Part shown: one piece after another, positions 19,023 through 26,743 of the stretch
Numbering within the stretch: position 1 is the first letter of the stretch
How the letters are laid out: every line of letters begins with the position of its first letter
Source: Verrucomicrobiota bacterium
GTDB taxonomy: Bacteria; Verrucomicrobiota; Verrucomicrobiia; JADLBR01
DNA: 46,387 nt
NCBI GenBank assembly: GCA_029560585.1
Contig: JAKQKQ010000203.1
Span: 1 to 46,387, forward strand
Reading direction: 5' to 3'
The notes under the pieces: model-generated
The model's database searches: none
What the model was told of the DNA's origin: nothing
Seen by the model: the letters and a program-made list of their open reading frames with translations, nothing else
Position numbers and translations under genes: made by a program

Positions 19023-19927
19023 TGACACTCCCTATGAAACACACCGCACTCTTCGCCTCGTTGATCCTGGCCGCCTGCACCCTGTCGCCCAGCGGCGCGC
19101 AGACCCCGACGAACGGCGCCCACGTCGTGGATGTCGTCTACGGCCACAAGTTCGGCGTCGCCCTGACCCTCGACGTCTTTCGCCCGGAGAAACCCAATGG
19201 CGCGGGCATCATCTACGTCGTCAGCGGCGGCTGGTTCTCCAACCACAGCGCCATCAAGGTGGCCCGCTACCAGACCTATCTCGACAGGGGCTATACGGTC
19301 TTCGCGGTGGTCCACGGATCGCAGCCGAAATTCATCATCCCGGAGATCTACGAGGACATGCACCGGGCCGTGCGGTTCATTCGCCACAACGCCGCCCAGT
19401 TCGGGGTGGACCCGAACAAGCTGGGCATCACCGGCGCCAGCGCCGGCGGCCACCTCTCCATTTCGATGGGCACGATGGGTCGCCCCGGCCCCGAGAAGGC
19501 GCCCGATCCCATCGACCGCGAGAGCAGCGCCGTCCAGGCCGTGGCCTGCTTCTTCCCCCCGACCGACTTCCTCAACTATGGCAAGCCCGGCGAGGACGCC
19601 GTCGGCGTCGGCATCCTCGAGAAATTCAAACCCGCCTTCGGGCCCCGCGCCGATACCCCCGAGGAACGCCAGAAGTATGGCCGGGAGATCTCTCCTATCT
19701 ATTTTATAACTCCCAAGATGCCGCCGACGCTCATCGTCCACGGCGACGCCGACAAACTCGTCCCCATCCAGCAGGCCGAGACTTTCGTGAAACGCGCGAA
19801 GGAGGTTGGTGTGGACGCCAGGCTCATCGCCAAACCCGGTGTCGCCCACGGCTGGCCCAAGATCGAAGAGGATCTGCCCGCGCTCGCCGACTGGTTCGAC
19901 CAGCACCTCCTCGGCGTCAAGAAATAG
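19022..19927 (+). CDS. Secreted alpha/beta-hydrolase (carbohydrate esterase-like)
   Basis: A 301-residue exported esterase or peptidase-like hydrolase. The N-terminus (MKHTALFASLILAACTLSPSGAQ) is a signal with a possible lipobox LAAC, so it may be a lipoprotein. The nucleophile elbow GASAGG gives Ser140. HGDADKLVP supplies the acid and GVAHGW the histidine near the C-terminus. VVSGGWFSNH resembles the oxyanion-hole segment of BD-FAE/S9-like enzymes. The stop and start overlap (TGATG) couples it to the upstream rhamnosidase, which argues for deacylation of the same polysaccharide. ATG 19034 is an alternative start. Confidence 0.85.
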   Translation: MTLPMKHTALFASLILAACTLSPSGAQTPTNGAHVVDVVYGHKFGVALTLDVFRPEKPNGAGIIYVVSGGWFSNHSAIKVARYQTYLDRGYTVFAVVHGSQPKFIIPEIYEDMHRAVRFIRHNAAQFGVDPNKLGITGASAGGHLSISMGTMGRPGPEKAPDPIDRESSAVQAVACFFPPTDFLNYGKPGEDAVGVGILEKFKPAFGPRADTPEERQKYGREISPIYFITPKMPPTLIVHGDADKLVPIQQAETFVKRAKEVGVDARLIAKPGVAHGWPKIEEDLPALADWFDQHLLGVKK

Positions 19928-19946
19928 ATCGCGCCGGTGGCAACGC

Positions 19947-20185
19947 TAGCCAGAAACTTCGGGCGCCGTTCGCGGGCGCGGCTCGTGCCGCGAGCCAGGA
20001 TCCGGGTCAGGAGGGTTTTGGACTGCGGTGGCAGAGTCCAGCAACCGCCGGACGGCGCCACCGCTTTGGCAGCGCGCGAAGCGCGAGCCGGGACCATCGG
20101 CTTCGGCTCCGCCGGAGGCAAAAGCGGTGCCGTCGCTCCGCTCTGCACCGCAGTCCAAAACGGCCCCGCCCCCAGAAGTTTCATC
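19947..20185 (+). repeat. A-type repeat, copy A3 (complete)
   Basis: Begins TAGCCAGAAACTTCGGGCG 20 bases after the esterase stop. It has the perfect 15-bp arms TTTTGGACTGCGGTG (20016-20030) and CACCGCAGTCCAAAA (20146-20160). It ends near CAGAAGTTTC, a partial inverted copy of the left tip CCAGAAACTTC, so the element has imperfect terminal inverted repeats. Confidence 0.8.
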
Positions 20186-20585
20186 ATGAATAATCCGGCG
20201 CGTGGACCACTCTGGCTAGCGCCGCCCCGGTGCGCCGGGTGCGGCGCTGATTTGCGAGTGCCCGCCCACCGAGGTGCGGGAGTGCTTCGCCGAAATCGCA
20301 GACGATTTCGCCTTTGATGGTTCCTTGATTGCGAATCGTTTGACTCCTTCGGAATGGAATTGCGTGCCACCGAGGCTTCGTGAGAGGAAAAGGAAATCGA
20401 ACTAGGCATCCGACCGCACTGCCGTGCCACGGGTGGTCGGTGAGGGCGGCGTCGGTCAGCACCCACGTTGGGAAGTGTAACAGGGCGGGAGGAACAAGAG
20501 GATGAAGGGGCCATTCGGTGACGTTTTTCGGATGGTGGTCAGGTTCTTGGCCGCCCGTGACTCTCAACGTTGGGGGATAAGATCA
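20186..20585. other. Leader region of the beta-lactamase gene
   Basis: No gene is supported. A perfect hairpin CGAAATCG-CAGA-CGATTTCG lies at about 20291-20310. TTGACT at 20340-20345 could be a -35, but no matching -10 follows. The base composition falls from this point toward the beta-lactamase gene. GGGGGAT just before ATG 20586 is its likely ribosome site. Confidence 0.45.
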
Positions 20586-21374
20586 ATGAGGTGCTCCCTT
20601 GTGGCCGCGACCATTCTGTTGACGGCCCAAGCCAGGGCCGCCGACTGGAAAGAGAATTCCCAGACAGGGGAACTCTTCAGGCGCGCGGGGGTGGATGGAA
20701 CTTTCGTTTTATATGATGTGACCGCGGATGCGTATATCGTCCACAATAGGGCGCGCGCGGAAAAAAGATTTATCCCCGCGTCCACCTTCAAGATCCCAAA
20801 TACGCTGATAGGACTTACGGTCGGCGCCGTTGGGAGCGTCGATGACGTCTTGCCCTACCGGGGACCCCCGGCGCCGTTCGTCAAGGCGTGGGCGAAGGAC
20901 ATGGGATTGAGAGAGGCCATCGCATTATCCAACGTCCCGATCTATCAGGAGCTCGCCCGGCGCATCGGTCTTGAGCGCATGCGGGAGAACGTGGCGCGCA
21001 TCGATTATGGCAACAACGAGATCGGCACAACCGTGAACAGCTTCTGGCTGAGCGGCCCCCTCATGATCAGCGCGGTCGAGCAAACCCGATTCCTTGCCAA
21101 ACTGGCGCAAGGTGCGCTCCCGTTTCCCCCAGGGTTGCAAAGAAGCGTTCGGGAAATCGTCTTGTTGGAGCGGGGACCCAGCTGGAGATTATATGGGAAA
21201 ACGGGCTGGCAGAACGCTCCCGACCAAGGCGTCGGCTGGTGGGTCGGATGGGTGGAAAAAGACGGCCGCATCTATGCCTTTGCGCTGAACTTGGATATCC
21301 GGGAACCGTCCGATGCGGGCAGACGCGCAGAACTGGGCAAGGCAAGTCTCAAGGCGTTAGGAGTGCTCTATTGA
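20586..21374 (+). CDS. Class D (OXA-type) beta-lactamase
   Basis: A 262-residue periplasmic serine beta-lactamase. The signal peptide MRCSLVAATILLTAQARAAD is followed by all class D motifs: STFK with nucleophile Ser66 and carbamylatable Lys69, SNV at 115-117, YGN near 140 (IDYGNNEIG), FWLSGPLMIS, and KTG near 215 followed by WWVGWVE. Layout resembles OXA-10-like enzymes and their environmental relatives. The family hydrolyses penicillins and sometimes carbapenems; spectrum is not predictable. The gene is visibly less GC-rich than its neighbours and uses TTA and other AT-rich codons. With repeats on both sides, this suggests horizontal gain. A BlaR1-type sensor domain is excluded because there is no long membrane N-terminus. 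Confidence 0.93.
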   Translation: MRCSLVAATILLTAQARAADWKENSQTGELFRRAGVDGTFVLYDVTADAYIVHNRARAEKRFIPASTFKIPNTLIGLTVGAVGSVDDVLPYRGPPAPFVKAWAKDMGLREAIALSNVPIYQELARRIGLERMRENVARIDYGNNEIGTTVNSFWLSGPLMISAVEQTRFLAKLAQGALPFPPGLQRSVREIVLLERGPSWRLYGKTGWQNAPDQGVGWWVGWVEKDGRIYAFALNLDIREPSDAGRRAELGKASLKALGVLY

Positions 21375-21650
21375 GCGTTCCAAAATCGCTTCGTATCCCC
21401 TCAATCTGACTCGAAAATACGGCCTAACGAAAGGGTAGCGAAGGGCTTGCGCCCTTCGGCGGGGGCCATGGGCAAGATGCCCATGCCACGGTCCTGTGGC
21501 ACGGGCGTCCCGCCCCTAACGGCCGAGCGAACGCCGAAGCCGGAATGTCGTAGAATCGCCTCTGGCGATCGGCTTCGCTACGAATTTTCCGCTCCCGGTG
21601 GTCCGGCAGCCGCAGGATGGGATCTGACTCGAAAATCCAGACACCGAATC

Positions 21651-21700
21651 GTAGGAGCCTGCTTGCAGGCGATTCGAATCGCGCGCAAGCGCGCTCCTAC
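21651..21700. repeat. REP-like palindrome pair (head-to-head)
   Basis: A forward copy (GTAGGAGCCTGCTTGCAGGC plus GAT, 21651-21673) and an inverted copy (21678-21700, ending CAAGCGCGCTCCTAC) are separated by four bases. The whole 50 bp can fold into one long hairpin. This is the arrangement called BIME in enterobacteria and pseudomonads. Confidence 0.8.
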
Positions 21701-21827
21701 GAGGCGATCCCATGCGCGAATCGCGTGCGAGAGCGCCCCTGCATCCCATTTGGATCCCGCGTAATACCTCCCACAGGGGTGAGCGGGCTCTGCGCGAGAG
21801 AACTTGCAGACGCAACAGCGTCGTGCG

Positions 21828-21856
21828 TTGATTGGCGGTCAAATAAACCTGATAAA
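21828..21856 (+). promoter_or_regulatory. Candidate sigma-70 promoter of the CYTH gene
   Basis: TTGATT (21828-21833), a 17-bp spacer and GATAAA (21851-21856) lie in the only AT-rich patch ahead of the gene. The predicted leader is about 28 nt. Confidence 0.35.
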
Positions 21857-21890
21857 GTCCAAAGCGGGAACGCTGATCGGATAGTCGCCC

Positions 21891-22409
21891 ATGGCACGAA
21901 ACATTGAGATAAAGGCGCGCATCGAGAGCATCGCGGGCCTGTTGCCGCGGGTTGCCGCGATCGCGGACAAGGGTCCGATCGAAATCGCCCAGGATGACAC
22001 CTTCTTCCGTTGCGATTCGGGACGATTGAAGCTCCGCGCGTTTTCTGAAACGGAAGGAGAACTCATCTTCTATCGTCGCGCGAACCAACAGGGGCCCAAG
22101 GAGTCCTTCTACGTGAGGACGGCCACGTCCTGCCCGGCGGCGCTCCGTGAGACCCTGGGCCTTGCCTGCGGCGTCGTCGGGCGAGTCGTCAAGCGCCGCA
22201 CCCTATTCCTTGTTGGCCGGACACGCGTCCACCTCGATCGGGTGGAGGGACTTGGTGACTTCATGGAGCTTGAGGTGGTGTTGGATGAGAATGAGCCGGC
22301 TGAGGCGGGGGTTCACGAGGCGCGCGATCTCATGGCCCGCCTTGGAATAGGCCCATCGCAACTCATCGAGGGCGCCTATCTGGACCTGCTGACGCAAAGG
22401 GCCTCATAG
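21891..22409 (+). CDS. CYTH-domain protein (class IV adenylate cyclase-like)
   Basis: A 172-residue cytoplasmic CYTH/triphosphate-tunnel protein. The N-terminal metal-binding strand reads NIEIKARI (ExK motif); basic residues in RLKLRAF, LIFYRR and VVKRRTLFLVGRTRVHLDRVEGLGDFMELEVVL line the tunnel in order, and the last segment is the signature of the CyaB/class IV cyclase group. Members hydrolyse or cyclise triphosphates (ATP to cAMP, thiamine triphosphate, or inorganic tripolyphosphate). The function here is open. The ATG at 21891 is the natural start. No operon partner is visible. Confidence 0.88.
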   Translation: MARNIEIKARIESIAGLLPRVAAIADKGPIEIAQDDTFFRCDSGRLKLRAFSETEGELIFYRRANQQGPKESFYVRTATSCPAALRETLGLACGVVGRVVKRRTLFLVGRTRVHLDRVEGLGDFMELEVVLDENEPAEAGVHEARDLMARLGIGPSQLIEGAYLDLLTQRAS

Positions 22410-22573
22410 CGGCTCGCTGGAAACCCATCGGCACCGAAGATGGCGCCCGATCCCGAATAGCGGGGGGAGGGCCGCGGCCTCGCGGGCCGCGTTGGCCGCG
22501 GAGCGGGGTTGCTCCGATGGATCGCGGCTTTGCACGATGACCGCGAGCCGCATAGGCTTAAACCCAAAATCGC

Positions 22574-23968
22574 ATGAAGATAGCGGGGCTTCGGTGGTGG
22601 ATCGTGGTGCTGCTTTTCTTGGCGGCGGTCCTGAACTATGTGGATCGCCAGACGCTCTCGGCGCTCGCGCCGACGATCCAGGCGGACCTCGGGATGGACG
22701 ACCGCGATTACGCCAACATCGTCAACATCTTCCTGGTCGCGTACACGCTCTCCTATCTCGTCTCGGGGAAGCTGGCCGATCGGATTGGGACGCGCGGCTC
22801 GATGGTGCTGTTTGTCGCGTGGTGGTCGGTGGCGAACATGCTCACGGCTGCGGCGCATGGCATCCGCTCGCTCGGGGCGTATCGCTTCCTCCTGGGACTT
22901 GGGGAGGCGGGTGTCTGGCCCGCCGCATCGAGGGCGGTTTCGGAATGGCTGCCCGCCCGGGAACGCGCCTTGGCCATCGGCATCTACACGATGGGGGCGA
23001 CCGCCGGGGCGACGGTGGCGCCATACGTCGTCATCCCGCTCGCGTCGTTCCCCTACGCGGAGAAATTCCCGCTGGTCCAGTCGGTGCTGGGCGCGGGCGC
23101 GGGCTGGCGGATCGCGTTTGTTCTCACGGGTGCGGCCGGGCTCGCGTGGCTATTGCCGTGGCTCTGGCTCTATCGGCTCCCTCGCCAGAGCCCTTATTTG
23201 GGCGATGACGAGCGCCGGCTCATCAGCGAGGCCGAGGCGTTGACCCGCGATGCGGACGAGGGCGCGCCATGGACGTGGGGCCGCATTTTCGGCAGTCGCG
23301 TGGTCTGGCTGCTCCTGCTGGGGCGGCTACTCACCGATCCCGCATGGTATTTCTACCAGTTCTGGTTCCCGAAGTACCTGAATGCCGAGCGCGGGCTTTC
23401 GCAGCAGGCGCTGACGATCACGTGGGTGGTCTACGCGGCCGCCGGCGTCGGCAGCCTGCTCGGCGGTTGGCTGTCGGGGCGCTTGGTCCGGCGGGGCATC
23501 GATCCGCCCGCCAGCCGCATGTGGGTCATGGTCGGGTGCGCGTGCCTCATGCCGCTCTCGTCACTGATCCCCGCCGCCGATTCCACCGCCGCCGCCATGG
23601 CCATCACGTCCATCGTGGTGATCGCGTCCCTCGCGTGGCTCATCAACCTCGGCTCGCTCGTCATCGACCTGATCCCGCGGCACTCCCTCGGGACGGTGTT
23701 TGGCGTCGTCGCGGCCGGCAGCACGATCGGCGGCATGCTGATGAACACGCTCGTGGCCACGATGGTGTCGGGCCCCGCGACCAAGCCGGCGGGTTTCCTC
23801 GACCAGTCCGTTCAGGCAGTGTTCGGTTGGGTGCTTGACGCGGTGGCGGGCAAGGGTTACGCACAATGGTTTATCCTCATGTCCATCCTGCATCCGATCG
23901 CGCTGCTGATGCTATTCTTCGGCGGGGCACACCGCCCTCATCGCGCCGACAACCAACCAGCCGCATAG
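22574..23968 (+). CDS. MFS transporter (anion:cation symporter family)
   Basis: A 464-residue inner-membrane carrier with about 12 helices. The first loop contains NYVDRQTLSALAPTIQADLG, and the loop between helices 2 and 3 carries GKLADRIGTRGSM, the MFS motif. FLLGLGEAGVWPAASRAVSEWLPARERALAIGIYTMGATAG is characteristic of the ACS branch (hexuronate, glucarate and galactonate transporters such as ExuT). A sugar-acid substrate is therefore likely. The FAD oxidoreductase starts seven bases after its stop, so the two are cotranscribed. Confidence 0.9.
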   Translation: MKIAGLRWWIVVLLFLAAVLNYVDRQTLSALAPTIQADLGMDDRDYANIVNIFLVAYTLSYLVSGKLADRIGTRGSMVLFVAWWSVANMLTAAAHGIRSLGAYRFLLGLGEAGVWPAASRAVSEWLPARERALAIGIYTMGATAGATVAPYVVIPLASFPYAEKFPLVQSVLGAGAGWRIAFVLTGAAGLAWLLPWLWLYRLPRQSPYLGDDERRLISEAEALTRDADEGAPWTWGRIFGSRVVWLLLLGRLLTDPAWYFYQFWFPKYLNAERGLSQQALTITWVVYAAAGVGSLLGGWLSGRLVRRGIDPPASRMWVMVGCACLMPLSSLIPAADSTAAAMAITSIVVIASLAWLINLGSLVIDLIPRHSLGTVFGVVAAGSTIGGMLMNTLVATMVSGPATKPAGFLDQSVQAVFGWVLDAVAGKGYAQWFILMSILHPIALLMLFFGGAHRPHRADNQPAA

Positions 23969-23975
23969 GCCACGC

Positions 23976-26255
23976 ATGATCACCGCCGGTCCCATCTACA
24001 GCCGCGAGTTGAAAACGGCGCGCGTCGCGGCGGACCTGGCCGTGGTCGGCGGCGGGCTCGCGGGCACCTGCTGCGCGATCACCGCGGCGCGGGCCGGGAT
24101 CCGCGTTGCCCTGGTGCAGGATCGCCCCGTGCTGGGCGGCAATGCCTCCAGCGAGATCCGGCTCTGGATCCTCGGCGCCACCTCCCACATGGGGAACAAC
24201 AACCGATGGGCCCGCGAGGGCGGAGTCATCGACGAGATCCTCGTCGAAAATACGGCCCGCAATCCCGAGGGAAACGCGACGCTCCTCGATGCCCTGCTGC
24301 TGGAGAAGGTGGTCGCCGAGCCCAACATCACCCTGCTGCTCAACACCGCCGTCTTCGCCGCAGAGAAGTCTGGCGCGGCGACGATCCGCCTCATCCGCGC
24401 CTTCTGCGCGCAGAACTCCACCCTCTACGAATTGCAGGCCCCCCTGTTTTGCGACGCGTCGGGTGACGGCATCCTGGGATACCTCGCGGGGGCGGCGTTC
24501 CGCGTCGGGGCCGAGGGGCACGACGAATTCGGCGAGGGTTTTGCGCCAGAGCACGCCACGCACGACCTGCTCGGGCACTCGCTCTATTTCTACTCGAAGG
24601 ACGCCGGCAAGCCCGTGAGGTTCCAGCCGCCCGCCTTTGCGCTCACGGACATCACGAAGATCCCCCGCTGGCGCGACTTCAAGCCCCGGGATTCGGGCCC
24701 GCACCTCTGGTGGCTGGAGTGGGGAGGGAGCCTGGATACCGTCCATGACACCGAGACCATCAAATGGGAACTCTGGAAGGTCGCCTACGGGGTCTGGAAC
24801 CACATCAAGAATTCCGGCATGTTCCCCGAGGCCGAGAACCTCACCCTCGAATGGATGGGCGCCATCCCTGGCAAGCGCGAGAGTCGCCGGTTCGAGGGCG
24901 AATACATCCTCCGCCAGCAGGACATCGTCGGGCAGCGCGCCCAGCCCGATGCCGTCTCCTACGGCGGATGGGCCATCGACCTCCATCCGGTGGATGGCGT
25001 GTATAGCGAGAAGCCCGGCTGCACGCAGTGGCATGCCAAGGGCGTCTACCCGATCCCGTACCGGTGCCTTTTCAGCCGGAATGTCACGAACCTTTTCCTC
25101 TCGGGGCGCCTCATCAGCGCATCGCACGTCGCGTTTGGCTCGACCCGCGTCATGGCCACCTGCGCCCACAATGGCCAGGCCGTCGGCATGGCCGCCGCAC
25201 TCTGCCGCCGACACCACGTCCTCCCCGCCGATCTGCTCGATCCCGCTCGCGTGTCCGAACTCCAGCGCGAGCTGCTCCGCGCCGGGCACTTCATCCCCGG
25301 CATCGCCCTCGAGGATCCCGACGATCTCGTGCGTCAGGCGACCGTCACCGCATCGGGCGAATTGCGGCTCGCCAGCCTTGCGCCCAACGGCGAAACCCTG
25401 CGGCTCGAGAATGCGTCGGCCATGATGCTTCCGGTCCCGGCGGGTCCCGTGCCCCGATTTGAGTTCACCGCCGATGTCGCCGAGGCCACCACTGTGCGGG
25501 CCGAACTCCGGATCAGCAGCAAGCCCGACAACCACACGCCCGACGTCACCCTCGCCACGCTCGAGGTCCCGCTGCCCGCCGGTACGGGCCAGCGGATTTC
25601 CCTCGCGTTCGACGCGATGATCGAGACGCCGAGGTATGCGTTCATCTGCCTGATGGACAATCCCGCCGTATCCATTCACCTCAGCGACCAGCGCGTGACC
25701 GGGATCTTGTCCCTGTTCCAGCGATTCAACCGCGCCGTCGCCAAGTCCCCGCGGCAGGAGCCGCCCCCCGGCATCGGCATCGAATCATTCGAGTTCTGGC
25801 TCCCGCAGCGCCGTCCCACGGGCAAGAACTGCGCCATGGCCATCGATCCGCCGATCGCGTGCTTCGGCCCCCCGAACATCAGCAATGGCATCGCCCGCCC
25901 CATCCGCCAGCCGAATGCATGGGTCGCCGATCCCGCCGATCCCCGCCCGTGCTTGAGTATCCGATGGGACGAGCCCAGGGCGATCCACCGCATCGAACTC
26001 GCGTTCGACACCGACCTCGACCACCCGATGGAATCGGTCCTCTGGAATCACCCCGAGCGCACGATGCCCTTCTGCATCCAGGATCTCGAGATTCGCGATG
26101 ACGCGGGCAGAGTCCTCGCCGCCCTGGCGGGCAACCACCAGACGCGCCGCACTATCGTCCTCGATCCTCCCGCGCGCACGGGCCGCATCGACATCCTGCC
26201 GCGCCATCCCTCCACGCACACCCCGGCCGCGCTCTTTGAGGCGAGGTGCTACTGA
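23976..26255 (+). CDS. FAD-dependent oxidoreductase with C-terminal carbohydrate-type domain
   Basis: A 759-residue protein of the FAD-dependent oxidoreductase family PF12831. The dinucleotide site is VVGGGLAGTCCAITAARAGIRVALVQDRPVLGGNASSEIR (about 20-60). It is followed by the family landmarks HMGNNNRWAREGG, LFCDASGDGILGYLAGA and CTQWHAKGVYPIPYRCLFSRNVTNLFLSGRLISASHVAFGSTRVMATCAHNGQAVG (about 345-400). Residues beyond 620 form a discoidin-like beta domain (IRWDEPRAIHRIELAFDTDLDHPMESVLW). No signal peptide is seen, so it is probably cytoplasmic and may oxidise a sugar acid imported by the upstream MFS carrier, which is inference. The stop TGA abuts CCTGAAACTTC, the tip of an A-type repeat. 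Confidence 0.87.
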   Translation: MITAGPIYSRELKTARVAADLAVVGGGLAGTCCAITAARAGIRVALVQDRPVLGGNASSEIRLWILGATSHMGNNNRWAREGGVIDEILVENTARNPEGNATLLDALLLEKVVAEPNITLLLNTAVFAAEKSGAATIRLIRAFCAQNSTLYELQAPLFCDASGDGILGYLAGAAFRVGAEGHDEFGEGFAPEHATHDLLGHSLYFYSKDAGKPVRFQPPAFALTDITKIPRWRDFKPRDSGPHLWWLEWGGSLDTVHDTETIKWELWKVAYGVWNHIKNSGMFPEAENLTLEWMGAIPGKRESRRFEGEYILRQQDIVGQRAQPDAVSYGGWAIDLHPVDGVYSEKPGCTQWHAKGVYPIPYRCLFSRNVTNLFLSGRLISASHVAFGSTRVMATCAHNGQAVGMAAALCRRHHVLPADLLDPARVSELQRELLRAGHFIPGIALEDPDDLVRQATVTASGELRLASLAPNGETLRLENASAMMLPVPAGPVPRFEFTADVAEATTVRAELRISSKPDNHTPDVTLATLEVPLPAGTGQRISLAFDAMIETPRYAFICLMDNPAVSIHLSDQRVTGILSLFQRFNRAVAKSPRQEPPPGIGIESFEFWLPQRRPTGKNCAMAIDPPIACFGPPNISNGIARPIRQPNAWVADPADPRPCLSIRWDEPRAIHRIELAFDTDLDHPMESVLWNHPERTMPFCIQDLEIRDDAGRVLAALAGNHQTRRTIVLDPPARTGRIDILPRHPSTHTPAALFEARCY

Positions 26256-26285
26256 CCTGAAACTTCCCCCTTGCGCGCCTGAATC

Positions 26286-26523
26286 TGTCTCAATACCCGA
26301 TCGTCCCAGGGAGCGTGGCACTTCGATGGATGTGCCAGTTTTTGGAGTGCGGCGGCAACGCCGCCGCTTTCCGCGACCGGCGGAGCCGGTCCGTCACTGC
26401 GCGACGTGCCAAAGCGGTGGCGTCGCCACCGCACTCCGAAGGAAGGATCCCGCCACGAGCCTTGCCTGCACTTTATCCTACGCCAGGCGGTCTGCTGCGA
26501 ACTCTGGCCCGACTTTTGAGACA
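26286..26523. repeat. E-type element, copy E5, with nested hairpin
   Basis: Ends TGTCTCAATAC and CTTTTGAGACA are imperfect versions of the E terminal repeat. Inside are outer arms GGAGTGCGG (26344-26352) and CCGCACTCC (26429-26437) enclosing GCGGCG-GCAA-CGCCGC. A related interior in the opposite orientation is found at 42560-42770. The 488-bp gap 26256-26743 otherwise has an A-type tip (26253-26270) and a degenerate REP-like palindrome near 26672-26720, and no gene. Confidence 0.7.
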
Positions 26524-26743
26524 GGCTCGGGCCGGCGTCCCTCCCAGCTGGCTCGCAGGCTCATGCGATATATCCGGCGGCACAACGGCAGCGCCACGCC
26601 GTTCAAGTGGACCTTCGTGACGTCGCCAAGTCAAATCTCGCCTGAAGGTGGCAGAATCACGTGTTACATGGCAGTAGTCCGCCTGCGGGTGATTCAAATC
26701 CCGCGCGGGCGCGCGCCCGCTTGATGCGATCTCGATTCGGACT

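Larger units (their letters stand above)
21375..21890. other. Gene-free 516-bp stretch: hairpin array, F-type repeat and REP pair
   Basis: Five compact hairpins follow each other: GAAGGGC/GCCCTTC (21440-21457), CATGGGCA/TGCCCATG (21467-21485), GCCAC/GTGGC (21485-21500), GGGCG/CGCCC (21503-21515) and ATCGCC/GGCGAT (21555-21569). Then comes a segment GATCTGACTCGAAAAT (21621), also found at about 35371 in front of another REP pair. The REP pair at 21651-21700 and a promoter candidate at 21828-21856 complete the region. Confidence 0.65.

Noticed and set aside
21651-21700. Short repeats considered as CRISPR
   Set aside because: The palindromes are dispersed singly or in inverted pairs, with no regular direct repeats and spacers and no cas genes.
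26672-26720. tRNA-like T-arm (GATTCAAATCCCGC)
   Set aside because: The loop is too long, there is no acceptor stem or anticodon arm nearby, and the segment matches a decayed REP palindrome.
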